Shown here piece after piece: positions 34,083 to 43,643 of a stretch of 64,000 bases of DNA (position 1 is the stretch's first letter; each line of letters opens with the position of its first letter). Under the pieces are notes generated by a model. That model had not been told where the DNA came from and made no database searches. It saw only the letters and a list, made by a program, of their open reading frames with translations. Origin of the DNA: Streptomyces sp. CB02923 (GTDB lineage Bacteria; Actinomycetota; Actinomycetes; Streptomycetales; Streptomycetaceae); assembly GCF_001905005.1 (NCBI RefSeq), contig NZ_LWKZ01000027.1:186001-250000 (forward strand), written 5' to 3'. The position numbers and the translations under genes are program-made.

Positions 34083-34592
34083 GTGAGGATATCCGGCAGA
34101 ACGTTAGCTCTCGGCTTTGCGAGCGCGGCTCTCACTGTATGCAGCCCTGCTACGCCGGCCGCCGCAGACAGCCCTCAGGCTACAACCGTTGCCGCGGACG
34201 GCACTGTCATCACTGCGGATGATTCCGAGGCCGGTCACGTCACCACCCATAAGCGTGGCGACGGCACGGAACCGCCCGCCGAGCTGGGCAATCCCTCCGA
34301 ATGGGGCGTGGTGAAGATCCAGATGACGGCTTCAGCTCACTCCGGCAGGCCGGACCAGGAGGCCTGCGTCAACGCCAGCGGTGGAAAGTGGTGTTATGGC
34401 TGGTACACCGATTTCAACCCCGGCAAGTACTGCTACTCGAACTATTTGCATGAGACGAAGTGGCACAGATCCTCGGTGAAGCTCGGCAGCGGCTCACGCT
34501 CCAGCGGTTCGGTGAAGCCCGGCAGCGCCTCCAATGCCCACCTCTCAGCGGGTTTGGCCTACACCTGCTACACCTACTACAGCATCGATTAG
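34083..34592 (+). CDS. Lactococcin 972 family secreted bacteriocin-like protein
   Basis: 169 aa from GTG with a strong GGAGGGGG site. The signal peptide is RISGRTLALGFASAALTVCS ending near ATPAAADS. The C-terminal ~70 residues follow the lactococcin-972 pattern: GGKWCYGW, CYSNYLHETKWHRSSV (compare YSNYHHGSKTHSATV of lactococcin 972), then an Arg/Ser/Gly turn and AYTCYTYYS. Family knowledge: lactococcin 972 is a secreted, unmodified peptide that blocks septum formation via lipid II in lactococci. The ~75-residue acidic stretch after the signal peptide may be a propeptide or spacer. Codon 8 is TTA, so expression may depend on bldA. Codon use and GC are lower than in neighbours. Confidence 0.83.
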   Translation: MRISGRTLALGFASAALTVCSPATPAAADSPQATTVAADGTVITADDSEAGHVTTHKRGDGTEPPAELGNPSEWGVVKIQMTASAHSGRPDQEACVNASGGKWCYGWYTDFNPGKYCYSNYLHETKWHRSSVKLGSGSRSSGSVKPGSASNAHLSAGLAYTCYTYYSID

Positions 34593-34672
34593 GCTCTGAT
34601 CCCCGCATCAAGCGGTGCCCCCTCGGCAGACAGGGCAGGTTGGCGCACCGCTCGGGGGCCGTTCGGTCGCTC

Positions 34673-35383
34673 GTGCGGTCCTGGAGTGGCGCCGCCTCCG
34701 GCTCTGGCTCAATCACGGAACAGGCAAGGGAAATCATACATTTACCACGCACTCGCGTCGTGCCGCTTGCAGTGTCTCTAGGGGCGGGTTTGCTACTCGG
34801 CTTGGCGGGCCCCGTCGCCGGAAAGTGGGACAATCCCTTTTGCGCCGCCCTGAGTCTTGTTTTTTCCGGCGGGTGGTCGTGGGCTTGCTATGCGTTCTTG
34901 GTGGGCTATTTCCGCCGGTCCAAAATCGAGTCAACGCTGCTGCCGTCTTTGGGGTTGGCTATCGGGGTGGTCGCGTACTACCTGTTCAAGGACATGAGCC
35001 CCGCCGTCCCGGCCGGGCTGGAATCCGGCACCTCCGGCGAGAAGCTGTTCTCCAGGATTCTCACGTGGGGAATTGCAGCTTTCGCCCTCGGGGCACCCGT
35101 GGGGCTCCTGGGCAACCTGGCGCGAGTGCCGGGTGTCGGCGGTCTCCCCTTCCGGCTGATCATTCCGCTCGTAGCCTTTTTCGAGACCTCCATGCGGCTG
35201 ACCGCAGAAGCGGACGGGCAGGGCCCGCTGGTCGGAATGATGTGGAATGTGATTCGGTTCGCCGCCTGCGCTGTTGCGTTGGCCCTGGTGGGTCACACCA
35301 TCTGGAGCTGGTGGCACGCTCGGCGCACTCGCCCCTCGGAGGCTGACGAGCACCGCGCCAGAGGCGGCATCACGTCTGTGTGA
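34673..35383 (+). CDS. Polytopic membrane protein, possible bacteriocin immunity or accessory
   Basis: 236 aa if the GTG at 34673 is used; GTG at 34760 (VPLAVSLGAG) is an alternative start. Five to six membrane segments are visible: VVPLAVSLGAGLLLGLAGPV, FSGGWSWACYAFLVGYF, LPSLGLAIGVVAYYLF, ILTWGIAAFALGAPVGLLG, PFRLIIPLVAFFETS and FAACAVALALVGHTIWSWW. The layout recalls DUF6518-type proteins, which I cannot confirm. It follows the lactococcin-like gene by 80 bp on the same strand in the same low-GC island, so an immunity or export role is a reasonable guess. Known lactococcin-972 systems use an ABC-like pair, which this is not. Confidence 0.65.
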   Translation: MRSWSGAASGSGSITEQAREIIHLPRTRVVPLAVSLGAGLLLGLAGPVAGKWDNPFCAALSLVFSGGWSWACYAFLVGYFRRSKIESTLLPSLGLAIGVVAYYLFKDMSPAVPAGLESGTSGEKLFSRILTWGIAAFALGAPVGLLGNLARVPGVGGLPFRLIIPLVAFFETSMRLTAEADGQGPLVGMMWNVIRFAACAVALALVGHTIWSWWHARRTRPSEADEHRARGGITSV

Positions 35384-35566
35384 CCTTCTGGAGTCCGGCC
35401 CCCCGCCATCGCGCGACCCTGCGTCCGTGAACCCCTCGCCCCGGCGGCCCCGCCGGTTCCATTGCGCCACAGGTTCCGGTCGGCCGGTAGACGGCGGGCG
35501 GAATTTGGGGCGGTGCTCGGGAACCGGGCGGGGGGAGCGAGGAGGGAGTGAGGGGGGAGCGGCGGT

Positions 35567-36925
<1,359 letters not shown>

Positions 36926-37184
36926 GGTGGAGTCCCCCAGTCGGATGCGATGGTTTGAGCCAGGAGAACGGTGGTGCTCAACTATTGCCCTTGCTTGCGC
37001 CCTTCGGCCAGCCATTCGTCGCGCGTCGCGGCAGGGATCACCGGGGTGCGGCGGCCGGGGCCCGTACGCGGGCGCGGGCGTTCCCGGGAACCGGCAGCCC
37101 GCAGGCCCCGCGGACCCGCTGGGCCGCACGTCCCGTACCGGTAATCTTGCGGCGTCCCACCGGTCACACCAGACAGGCAGCAGC

Positions 37185-37811
37185 GTGAGTCAAGAGCCGT
37201 TCCGGCCGTTCCCGCCCGGCCCGGAGCACCTGGGCGCGCTCGCCGGCCGGCTGCGCGCGCTGCCCCCGTCCTGCGGCCCTGTCCGGCTGATCGCGGTGGA
37301 CGGCCACGCCGGATCCGGCAAGAGCACCTTCGCGCGGCGCCTGGGCGCGGCGCTCGGCGGCGCGCCGGTCGTCCGCCTGGACGACATCGCGACGCACGAT
37401 GAACTGTTCGACTGGACGGAGCGGTTCCGCGCCGAGGTCCTGGAACCGCTGTCCCGCGGGGAGAGCGCCCGGTACCGGGTGTACGACTGGGAGCGCAGGG
37501 AGTTCGCCGCGCGCCGGGAGCTGGCACCGGCGCACGCCGTCATCGTGGAGGGCGTCGGTGCGGGGCGCCGCGCCGTGCGCCCGTACCTGGCGTGCCTGTT
37601 GTGGATGGAACTGACGGCAGGTCACTCCTGGGAACGGGGGCGGCGGCGGGACGGACCGGAGCTCGCCGCGTTCTGGGATGACTGGATCCCGGCGGAGCGG
37701 GCCCATTTCGCGGCGGACCCCTCGCGTCCGCACGCCGGTCTGCTGGTACGGGCGTGCGCCGAGGGCTACGAGGTGCTCCCGGGGCCCGGTGAGGTGCCCG
37801 GTACCCCTTGA
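37185..37811 (+). CDS. Uridine kinase-like P-loop kinase
   Basis: 208 aa from GTG. Walker A is GHAGSGKST (40-48). VVRLDDIATHDELFDW, YRVYDWERREFA, AHAVIVEGVGAGRRAVRPYL and LLWMELTAGHSWERGRRRDG correspond to the acceptor, lid and arginine regions of the uridine kinase/phosphoribulokinase fold. The true acceptor is not evident. It is divergent from the C39-like gene. A hairpin terminator lies 144 bp downstream, possibly belonging to a separate small RNA. Confidence 0.85.
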   Translation: MSQEPFRPFPPGPEHLGALAGRLRALPPSCGPVRLIAVDGHAGSGKSTFARRLGAALGGAPVVRLDDIATHDELFDWTERFRAEVLEPLSRGESARYRVYDWERREFAARRELAPAHAVIVEGVGAGRRAVRPYLACLLWMELTAGHSWERGRRRDGPELAAFWDDWIPAERAHFAADPSRPHAGLLVRACAEGYEVLPGPGEVPGTP

Positions 37812-37889
37812 ACCGTCACCGAACGTGACGAACCACGGGCGGTACGCAGATCGTCGCCCTACGCGTACCGCCGACTGCCTCAACTCGGC

Positions 37890-37919
37890 TTGACCTGGGG
37901 GGCGTACAGGACTTACGTT
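37890..37919 (+). promoter_or_regulatory. Candidate promoter for a small RNA
   Basis: TTGACC (37890-37895), an 18-bp spacer, and TACGTT (37914-37919). The pair is plausible for a HrdB-type promoter and points at the hairpin-terminated segment 37924-37995. Confidence 0.35.
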
Positions 37920-37923
37920 CTCA

Positions 37924-37995
37924 ATGTGCGGTTCTGACGGACCGCCCGCAGACGCGAAGCCCCCGGTTGTTCCCCCGTGATCGGGGGCTTCGTTC
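37924..37995 (+). ncRNA. Candidate ~70-nt small RNA ending in an intrinsic hairpin
   Basis: A promoter-like pair stands directly before this segment. It contains a small hairpin (GCGGT...ACCGC) and ends in a perfect 11-bp terminator stem, and no gene lies between. The segment contains no ORF with a ribosome site. It could instead be the 3' end of the kinase transcript or a leader of the AAA ATPase gene. Confidence 0.35.
37955..37995 (+). terminator. Intrinsic terminator hairpin
   Basis: CGAAGCCCCCG pairs perfectly with CGGGGGCTTCG across a 16-nt loop containing CCCCC, followed by TTCTGTG. Confidence 0.65.
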
Positions 37996-38270
37996 TGTGC
38001 CGGGCGCTCTTCGCGCGCCGCGCACCGTCCGCCTCCTCACCCTATGTCACCGCCCCCTTCGCGCCGCGGAGCCTCGTCTTCCCCCGTACCGCCCTCTTCG
38101 GCCTGCACCGATACCGCAGGTACGATGCGAGTCTGTGCCACCGAAGGACGCAAACGAAGGGCCCGGGGGGACCGGCAACTGCCGCCCCGGGTAAGGCGGT
38201 TCGATCGAACACGCTGCGGCCTGGCACTCGCCCGGCGGCACACCACGGGGGACGTTTTGTGGGGGACGTG

Positions 38271-40175
38271 ATGGATTTCGGCACGCAGGGCACACACGCC
38301 CCGGCCGAACTCGCCTGGCTTCGCGCGGTGGACGCCTACACAGTAGGCGCTTACCCGCAGGCCGAGGAGGAGTTCCGGGCCGCGGTGCGGATGGATCCGA
38401 CGATGGCCGACGGCTGGCTCGGCCTGCACGCGCTGCGTGCGGACACCTCGGCCGCGCTGCTGCACATGCACCGGCACCGCGACCGTTTCGGGGAGCAGCG
38501 GGCCCGGCACCGACGCACACTCAATTCCTGGTACTGGCTCGGCTGGTGGGTGCAGCCGGTACTGGAGACCGGCCGCGACCTGCTGCTGGCGCACGCCTCG
38601 CACTGGCTCGACGGCCGCCATGTGGCCGAGCTGGACCAGGCGTTGGCGGGCTGCCCGCCGGTGGACACCGACCCGCAGGTGCGCTTCCTGCACGCCTGCC
38701 GCTCCTATCTCGTCAAGGACTGGGACCAGCTCGTACGGCACACCGAACCCCTGCTCGACGACCCGCTGCTCGGCATCGAGGCCGGGCTGTTCGGCGGCAT
38801 GGCCCGGGTGCGCCAGGAGATGTACGGGCAGGCCGAGCCGCTGCTGTCGGCCGCCCTGATGCGCTGCCGCAGCGAGCAGCCGCAGCGCAAGGAGCTGCGG
38901 TACTGGCTCGCCCGCGCCCACGAGGGCACCGGCCGCAGCGCGGCCGCGCTGCCGCTGTACCGCTCGGTGCACCGGGTCGACCCGGCGTTCATGGACACCG
39001 CGGCGCGGCTCGCGGCCATAGCCGAGGGGGACGGCCTGGAGGAGGGCACCGACCTCGCGGCCGTCTCCGCCGGTTTCGGCCAGGAGGCGGGCGGGGATCT
39101 CGACCCGCTCTCCCCGCTCGATCCGGTGGACGGGCGGGAGCTGCTGGCCACGACCGAGCCGGAGGGCCCGGACGGTGACCTGGCGGGCGGTTCGCCGGGG
39201 GACGCCGGCCCGGCCGTACGGGAGAAGGCCGCGTCCGGCGGCCCGCGCGGGTCCGGTCAGCTGCCCGCCGGTCCGTCCGATCCGGTGCTGCTGGAGAAGG
39301 CGCTCGCCGAGCTGGAGCGGATGGTCGGGCTGGAGCCGGTGAAGCGTCAGGTCAGAGCGCTGTCGGCGCAGTTGCGCATGGCACGGTTGCGGGCCGGCCA
39401 GGGCCTTCCTGTGCAGCCGCCGAAACGACACTTCGTCTTCTCCGGGCCCTCCGGCACCGGCAAGACCACCGTGGCCCGGATACTCGGCCGGGTGTTCTAC
39501 GCGCTCGGACTCCTCGGCGGTGACCACCTCGTCGAGGCGCAACGGGCCGACCTGGTCGGCGAGTTCCTGGGGCAGACCGCCGTGAAGGCGAACGAGCTGA
39601 TCGACTCGGCGCTGGGCGGGGTGCTGTTCGTGGACGAGGCGTACAGCCTGTCGAACTCCGCGTACAGCAAGGGCGACGCATACGGCGACGAGGCCCTGCA
39701 GGTCCTGCTCAAACGGGCCGAGGACAACCGTGACCGGCTGGTCGTGATCCTCGCCGGCTACCCGGAGGGGATGGACCGCCTGCTGGCCGCCAACCCCGGC
39801 CTGTCCTCGCGCTTCACCTCACGCGTCGACTTCCCGAGCTACCGGCCGCTGGAGCTGACCGCCATCGGCGAGGTGCTGGCCGCCGAGAACGGCGACCACT
39901 GGGACGAGGAGTCGCTGGAGGAGCTGTGCAGCATCAGCGGCCACGTCGTCGACCAGGGCTGGATCGACGAACTCGGCAACGGCCGCTTCCTGCGCACCCT
40001 GTACGAGAAGAGCTGCGCCTACCGTGACCTGCGGCTTTCCACCTGGTCCGGCGCTCCGTCCCGGGACGACCTGGCGACCCTGCGGCTGCCGGACCTGATG
40101 CAGGCGTACGGCGAGGTCCTCTCCGGCCGCGGACCGGCCACCGGGCCGGGCCCGGAGGCACCGCCGCCGCTCTGA
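38271..40175 (+). CDS. TPR-AAA ATPase (EccA/CbbX-like)
   Basis: 634 aa from ATG MDFGTQGTHAPAEL; the GTG at 38259 is an alternative. The N-terminal ~300 residues are helical TPR-type repeats (AYPQAEEEFRAAVRMDPTMADGWLGL and so on). A low-complexity linker follows. The AAA module carries Walker A SGPSGTGKTT (~391), Walker B GGVLFVDEAYSL, sensor 1 VVILAGYPEGMD and Arg-finger LSSRFTSRVDFP. This is the EccA/CbxX/CfqX class, in which EccA supports type VII (ESX) secretion. No other ecc genes lie here, so a stand-alone remodelling role is equally possible. Confidence 0.9.
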   Translation: MDFGTQGTHAPAELAWLRAVDAYTVGAYPQAEEEFRAAVRMDPTMADGWLGLHALRADTSAALLHMHRHRDRFGEQRARHRRTLNSWYWLGWWVQPVLETGRDLLLAHASHWLDGRHVAELDQALAGCPPVDTDPQVRFLHACRSYLVKDWDQLVRHTEPLLDDPLLGIEAGLFGGMARVRQEMYGQAEPLLSAALMRCRSEQPQRKELRYWLARAHEGTGRSAAALPLYRSVHRVDPAFMDTAARLAAIAEGDGLEEGTDLAAVSAGFGQEAGGDLDPLSPLDPVDGRELLATTEPEGPDGDLAGGSPGDAGPAVREKAASGGPRGSGQLPAGPSDPVLLEKALAELERMVGLEPVKRQVRALSAQLRMARLRAGQGLPVQPPKRHFVFSGPSGTGKTTVARILGRVFYALGLLGGDHLVEAQRADLVGEFLGQTAVKANELIDSALGGVLFVDEAYSLSNSAYSKGDAYGDEALQVLLKRAEDNRDRLVVILAGYPEGMDRLLAANPGLSSRFTSRVDFPSYRPLELTAIGEVLAAENGDHWDEESLEELCSISGHVVDQGWIDELGNGRFLRTLYEKSCAYRDLRLSTWSGAPSRDDLATLRLPDLMQAYGEVLSGRGPATGPGPEAPPPL

Positions 40176-40176
40176 C

Positions 40177-40212
40177 CGGCCGGGGCGCCCGGCCGAACGG
40201 GCGCCCCGGCCG
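40177..40212. terminator. GC hairpin between convergent genes
   Basis: 14-bp perfect stem, CGGCCGGGGCGCCC and its complement, with an 8-nt loop, starting 2 bp after the AAA ATPase stop. Confidence 0.65.
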
Positions 40213-40268
40213 CGCCCCGGCCGGCCTCCGCGAACAGCGGGAAGCGGCCAGCGGCCAGCGGCCGACAG

Positions 40269-40296
40269 TCGCCGTCCAGCGGTCGCCGTCCAGCAG
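40269..40296. repeat. Short tandem repeats in a convergent gap
   Basis: Two copies of the 14-mer TCGCCGTCCAGCRG, preceded by three AGCGGCC units at about 40243-40262. No gene is visible between the AAA ATPase end and the CNNM gene end. Confidence 0.6.
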
Positions 40297-40400
40297 TAGT
40301 AGGCGTCCAACTGCGCAAGCTACGCCGTTGAGCCGGGCGCCCCCGCAGACGGTACGAGCCCGCGGATCACCGCGGGCCCACACCGTCCGGCACCGGCGGA

Positions 40401-41558
40401 TCACCCCGCCAGCGCCCGGTCCTCCCGGGCCGGTCCCGACGCGGTGCGCGGGCCGGCGAGCCGGTCGCCGGGCACCTCGGGGACGCGGGAGCCCGGCGGG
40501 CCGCCGAGCTGCGGTACGGACGGCAGGTCCTGCCGGTGCGCCGGGTCGCGCACCTCCCCCACCAGCTTCTCCAGCACGTCCTCCAGCGCGACCAGCCCCA
40601 GCACCCGCCCGGTCGCGTCCGCGACGGCGGCCAGGTGGGAGGCGGACCGGCGCATGGCGGTCAGGGCGTCGTCCAGGGGGAGTTCGGCGCGCAGCGTCGT
40701 CATCGGGTGCCAGATGTGCTGCGGCACCGCGCGTGCGTCGTCTTCCAGGTCCAGGACGTCCTTGACGTGCAGGTAGCCCATGTAGGCGCCGCCGGGCGCG
40801 GACACCGGGAAGCGGGAGTAGCCGGTCTTGACGGTCAGCTCCTCGACCTGGCGCGGGGTGACGGCCGGGTCGACCGTGACCAGCCCGGCCGGGTCCAGGA
40901 GGACGTCGGTGACCGGGCGGCTGCCCAGCTCCAGCGCGTCGGACAGGCGTTCCTGCTCGGCCGGGGCCAGCAGGCCCGCCTGCTTGGAGTCCTCGACGAG
41001 GTGGGTGAGCTGCTCGCTCGTGAAGACCGCCTCGACCTCGTCCTTCGGTTCGACGCGGAACAGCCGCAGGACGCCGCGCGCGCACGCGCCGAGCAGCGCG
41101 GTGACCGGGCGGCACAGCCGGGCGAAGGCGACCAGGCCGGGGCTGAACCACAGCGCGGTCTTCTCCGGCGCGGCCATCGCCAGGTTCTTCGGGACCATCT
41201 CGCCGATGACGAGGTGGAGGAAGACCACCACGGCCAGGGCTATGACGTAGCCGAGGGGGTGGATCAGCGGTTCGGGCAGGTGTGCCGCGTGGAAGAGGGG
41301 CTCCAGGAGGCGGGCGACGGTCGGTTCGGCGACCGCGCCGAGCGTCAGGGAGCAGACGGTGATGCCGAACTGGGCCGCCGCCATCATCTGCGGCAGGTTC
41401 TCCAGGCCGTGCAGCACCCTGCGGGCCCGTTTGGAGCCCGCGGTGGCCAGCGGTTCGATCTGGCTGCGGCGCACCGAGACGAGCGCGAACTCGGCGCCCA
41501 CGAAGAAGCCGTTGACCAGGACCAGGAAGACGGCGAAGAGGAGTTGCAGAAAACTCAC
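40401..41558 (-). CDS. CNNM/CBS hemolysin family protein (CorC/YfjD-like)
   Basis: 385 aa. The N-terminal DUF21/CNNM membrane domain begins with LLFAVFLVLVNGFFVGAEFALVSVRRSQI and spans about three helices to ~165 (GYVIALAVVVFLHLVIGEMVPKNLAM). A paired CBS region follows (LDPAGLVTVDPAVTPRQVEEL, YMGYLHVKDVLDLEDD, LAAVADATGRVLGLVALEDV). Family members transport Mg2+ or Co2+ out of the cell. It lacks the C-terminal CorC_HlyC domain seen in its neighbour. Its ATG overlaps the stop of the upstream paralogue (ATGA), so both are translated together. Confidence 0.9.
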   Translation of the reverse strand: MSFLQLLFAVFLVLVNGFFVGAEFALVSVRRSQIEPLATAGSKRARRVLHGLENLPQMMAAAQFGITVCSLTLGAVAEPTVARLLEPLFHAAHLPEPLIHPLGYVIALAVVVFLHLVIGEMVPKNLAMAAPEKTALWFSPGLVAFARLCRPVTALLGACARGVLRLFRVEPKDEVEAVFTSEQLTHLVEDSKQAGLLAPAEQERLSDALELGSRPVTDVLLDPAGLVTVDPAVTPRQVEELTVKTGYSRFPVSAPGGAYMGYLHVKDVLDLEDDARAVPQHIWHPMTTLRAELPLDDALTAMRRSASHLAAVADATGRVLGLVALEDVLEKLVGEVRDPAHRQDLPSVPQLGGPPGSRVPEVPGDRLAGPRTASGPAREDRALAG

Positions 41559-42901
41559 CGGGCCACCTCCGCCGGCATCGGGGCGGGCGCGGCGGCGCCC
41601 GCGGTCCGTATGATCCGGACCCGCTCGGCGCGGTGGTGGGACACCAGCCGCACCCGCAGCCGCCAGCCGTCCAGTTCGGCGGTGTCGCCGGGGGCGGGCA
41701 CCCGTCCGAGTATCTGGGCCACCAGGCCCGCGACGGTCTCGTACGGGCCGTCGGGGGTGTCCAGTCCGATCCGCCGCAGGGTGTCCACCCGGCAGCCGCC
41801 GTCGGCGTCCCAGGCGGGCCGGCCGTCCTCGGGCGGTGCCTGGGCCAGCTCGGGCAGGTCGATCCGGTCGTGCTCGTCGCGGACCTCGCCGACGAGTTCC
41901 TCGACGATGTCCTCCAGGGTGACGACGCCGGCCGTGCCGCCGTACTCGTCGACCACGACGGCTATCGGCTGCTCGCTGCGCAGCCGCTCCAGCAGCGGCT
42001 GCACCGGCAGCGTCGCCGGGACCAGGAGCGGCGGTACGGCGATCCGCCCGGCGGGGGTGCGCAGCCGGTCGTTGACGGGCACCGCGAGGGCGTCCTTGAG
42101 GTGCACCATGCCCACCACCTCGTCGAGTCGGGTGTGGTAGACGGGGAAGCGGGACAGGCCGGTGGCACGGGTGAGGTTGAGGACGTCCTCGGCGGTCGCG
42201 GACGCCTGCAGGGCGCTGACCCGTACCCGCGGGGTCATCACGTTCTCGGCGGTCAGCCCGCCGAGGGAGAGGGTGCGCACGAACAGGTCGGCGGTGTCCT
42301 GCTCGATCACTCCGGCGCGGGCCGAGTGGTGGGCGAGCGAGACCAGTTCGCCGGGGGTGCGGGCGGAGGCCAGCTCGTCGGTCGGCTCCACGCCCAGGGC
42401 CCGTACGAGCCGGTTGGCGACGGTGTTCAGCAGGGAGATCACCGGGCGGAAAAACCGCGAGAAGGCGCCCTGCGGGCCCGCGACGAAGCGGGCGACCTGG
42501 AGCGGCTTGGAGACCGCCCAGTTCTTGGGCACCAGCTCGCCGAGGACCATCTGCACGGCGGAGGCCAGCAGCATCCCGATGACGACGGCGATGCCGGGTA
42601 CGGCGCCGGCCGGCAGCCCGGTGGCGGTCAGCGGCGCGGACAGCAGGCGGGCGAGGGCGGGCTCGGCGAGCATGCCGACCACCAGGGAGGTGATGGTGAT
42701 GCCGAGCTGGGTGCCGGAGAGCTGGAAGGAGAGTTCGCGCAGCGCGTCGACGACGGTGCGGGCGCGCCGGTCCCCTTCGGACGCGGCCCGTTCGGCCTCG
42801 GCCTTCTCCACGGTGACCAGGCCGAATTCGGCGGCGACGAAGAAGCCGTTGGCCAGGATCAGGACGAGTGCCGCCGCGAGCAGCAGCAGTGTGGCGGTCA
42901 T
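41555..42901 (-). CDS. CNNM/CBS/CorC hemolysin family protein
   Basis: 448 aa. The DUF21/CNNM domain is at the N terminus (ALVLILANGFFVAAEFGLVTVEKAEAERA), followed by a CBS pair (VMTPRVRVSALQASATAEDV, VGMVHLKDALAVPV, PIAVVVDEYGGTAGVVTLED) and a C-terminal CorC_HlyC domain (CRVDTLRRIGLDTPDGPYETV, GWRLRVRLVSHHRAERVRI). It is the full-length partner of the shorter paralogue downstream; the two may form a heteromer. Predicted role is Mg2+/divalent cation efflux, known for the family. Confidence 0.92.
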   Translation of the reverse strand: MTATLLLLAAALVLILANGFFVAAEFGLVTVEKAEAERAASEGDRRARTVVDALRELSFQLSGTQLGITITSLVVGMLAEPALARLLSAPLTATGLPAGAVPGIAVVIGMLLASAVQMVLGELVPKNWAVSKPLQVARFVAGPQGAFSRFFRPVISLLNTVANRLVRALGVEPTDELASARTPGELVSLAHHSARAGVIEQDTADLFVRTLSLGGLTAENVMTPRVRVSALQASATAEDVLNLTRATGLSRFPVYHTRLDEVVGMVHLKDALAVPVNDRLRTPAGRIAVPPLLVPATLPVQPLLERLRSEQPIAVVVDEYGGTAGVVTLEDIVEELVGEVRDEHDRIDLPELAQAPPEDGRPAWDADGGCRVDTLRRIGLDTPDGPYETVAGLVAQILGRVPAPGDTAELDGWRLRVRLVSHHRAERVRIIRTAGAAAPAPMPAEVAR

Positions 42902-43093
42902 GCCGCCGCCTCCGTGCAGGGGAATTCCCGCTGGCGCGGGGGTTCCGGTGGAGGGGCGGCGCAGGTACTACCGGACGATCCGTCCATTGCTGGAGGGAGT
43001 CACTCCTCAGGTGGCAGGGGCCCGCTGGCGGGGCGGGGCGCGGGGCGCGCCCTGGGCACCAGGGTAATCAGCAGGGCCGGGGTGCGGGCAGGG

Positions 43094-43591
43094 TCACCGG
43101 GCCGGCTGGTCTCCGGAGCCGTGGTTCTCGGCGAGCGCCCGCAGGGTGCGGGCGTCCCGGATGGCCTGGTTGCGCGCGATGCCGGGCTGGATGCCCATCG
43201 CGGGCAGGCTGGTGCCGTCGGCCAGGTCGAGGTGCACCCAGGCGTCGCCCTGGCGCAGGTTGACCCGCAGCACCTGGGCCCAGTCCAGTTCGCGCTTGGT
43301 GGTCAGGTTGACGACCGTGATGCCGTCCTCCCGGGCGACCACCTTGGGGCGGGCGAGCAGCAGGAGCACGGCGAGCACGATCAGTCCGGTGAACACGAAG
43401 CTGATCCGCTCGCCGCCGCCCAGCTTCGGCAGCAGGAAGGCGATCACCGTCAGGACGGCGAGCTGGGCGATGCCCACGCCGTACAGGACGGCTCGGGTGC
43501 GGCCCGGCCGGAAGGTCACCGGGAGGGCGGGCAGGGGCGCGGATGCGGGCGCGGACACGTCGCTGGGCTCTTTCGTACGGGCCGCCGGCAC
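43094..43591 (-). CDS. PH domain-containing membrane protein
   Basis: 165 aa. Two membrane segments (VLYGVGIAQLAVLTVIAFLL, ISFVFTGLIVLAVLLLLA) are followed by a bacterial PH-like domain: PKVVAREDGITVVNLTTKRELDW, VLRVNLRQGDAWVHLDLADGTSLPAMGI. It lies downstream of hisG on the same strand with a 52-bp gap that contains a hairpin. Function unknown; bacterial PH proteins often sit under the membrane. Confidence 0.85.
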   Translation of the reverse strand: MPAARTKEPSDVSAPASAPLPALPVTFRPGRTRAVLYGVGIAQLAVLTVIAFLLPKLGGGERISFVFTGLIVLAVLLLLARPKVVAREDGITVVNLTTKRELDWAQVLRVNLRQGDAWVHLDLADGTSLPAMGIQPGIARNQAIRDARTLRALAENHGSGDQPAR

Positions 43592-43608
43592 GGGCCGGCG
43601 GCGGGTGT

Positions 43609-43632
43609 GGCCGCCGCCCGTCGGCGGCGGCC
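43609..43632 (-). terminator. GC hairpin downstream of hisG
   Basis: 10-bp perfect stem GGCCGCCGCC/GGCGGCGGCC with a 4-nt loop, 12 bp after the hisG stop. It may end or attenuate the rib-his transcript before the PH-domain gene. Confidence 0.5.
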
Positions 43633-43643
43633 GGGCCGCCGGG

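Noticed and set aside
33863..34135. Minus-strand 90-residue ORF opposite the bacteriocin promoter
   Set aside because: No recognisable domain or clear codon bias. The candidate promoter and ribosome site for the plus-strand gene argue against it, though low GC makes this uncertain.
33752..34222. Plus-strand ORF overlapping the lactococcin-like gene start
   Set aside because: It lacks codon bias and a ribosome site and would overlap the better-supported secreted-peptide gene.
37924..37995. 6C RNA
   Set aside because: Only one of the two hairpins has a C-rich loop and the first hairpin loop lacks Cs, so it does not fit the 6C pattern as I know it.
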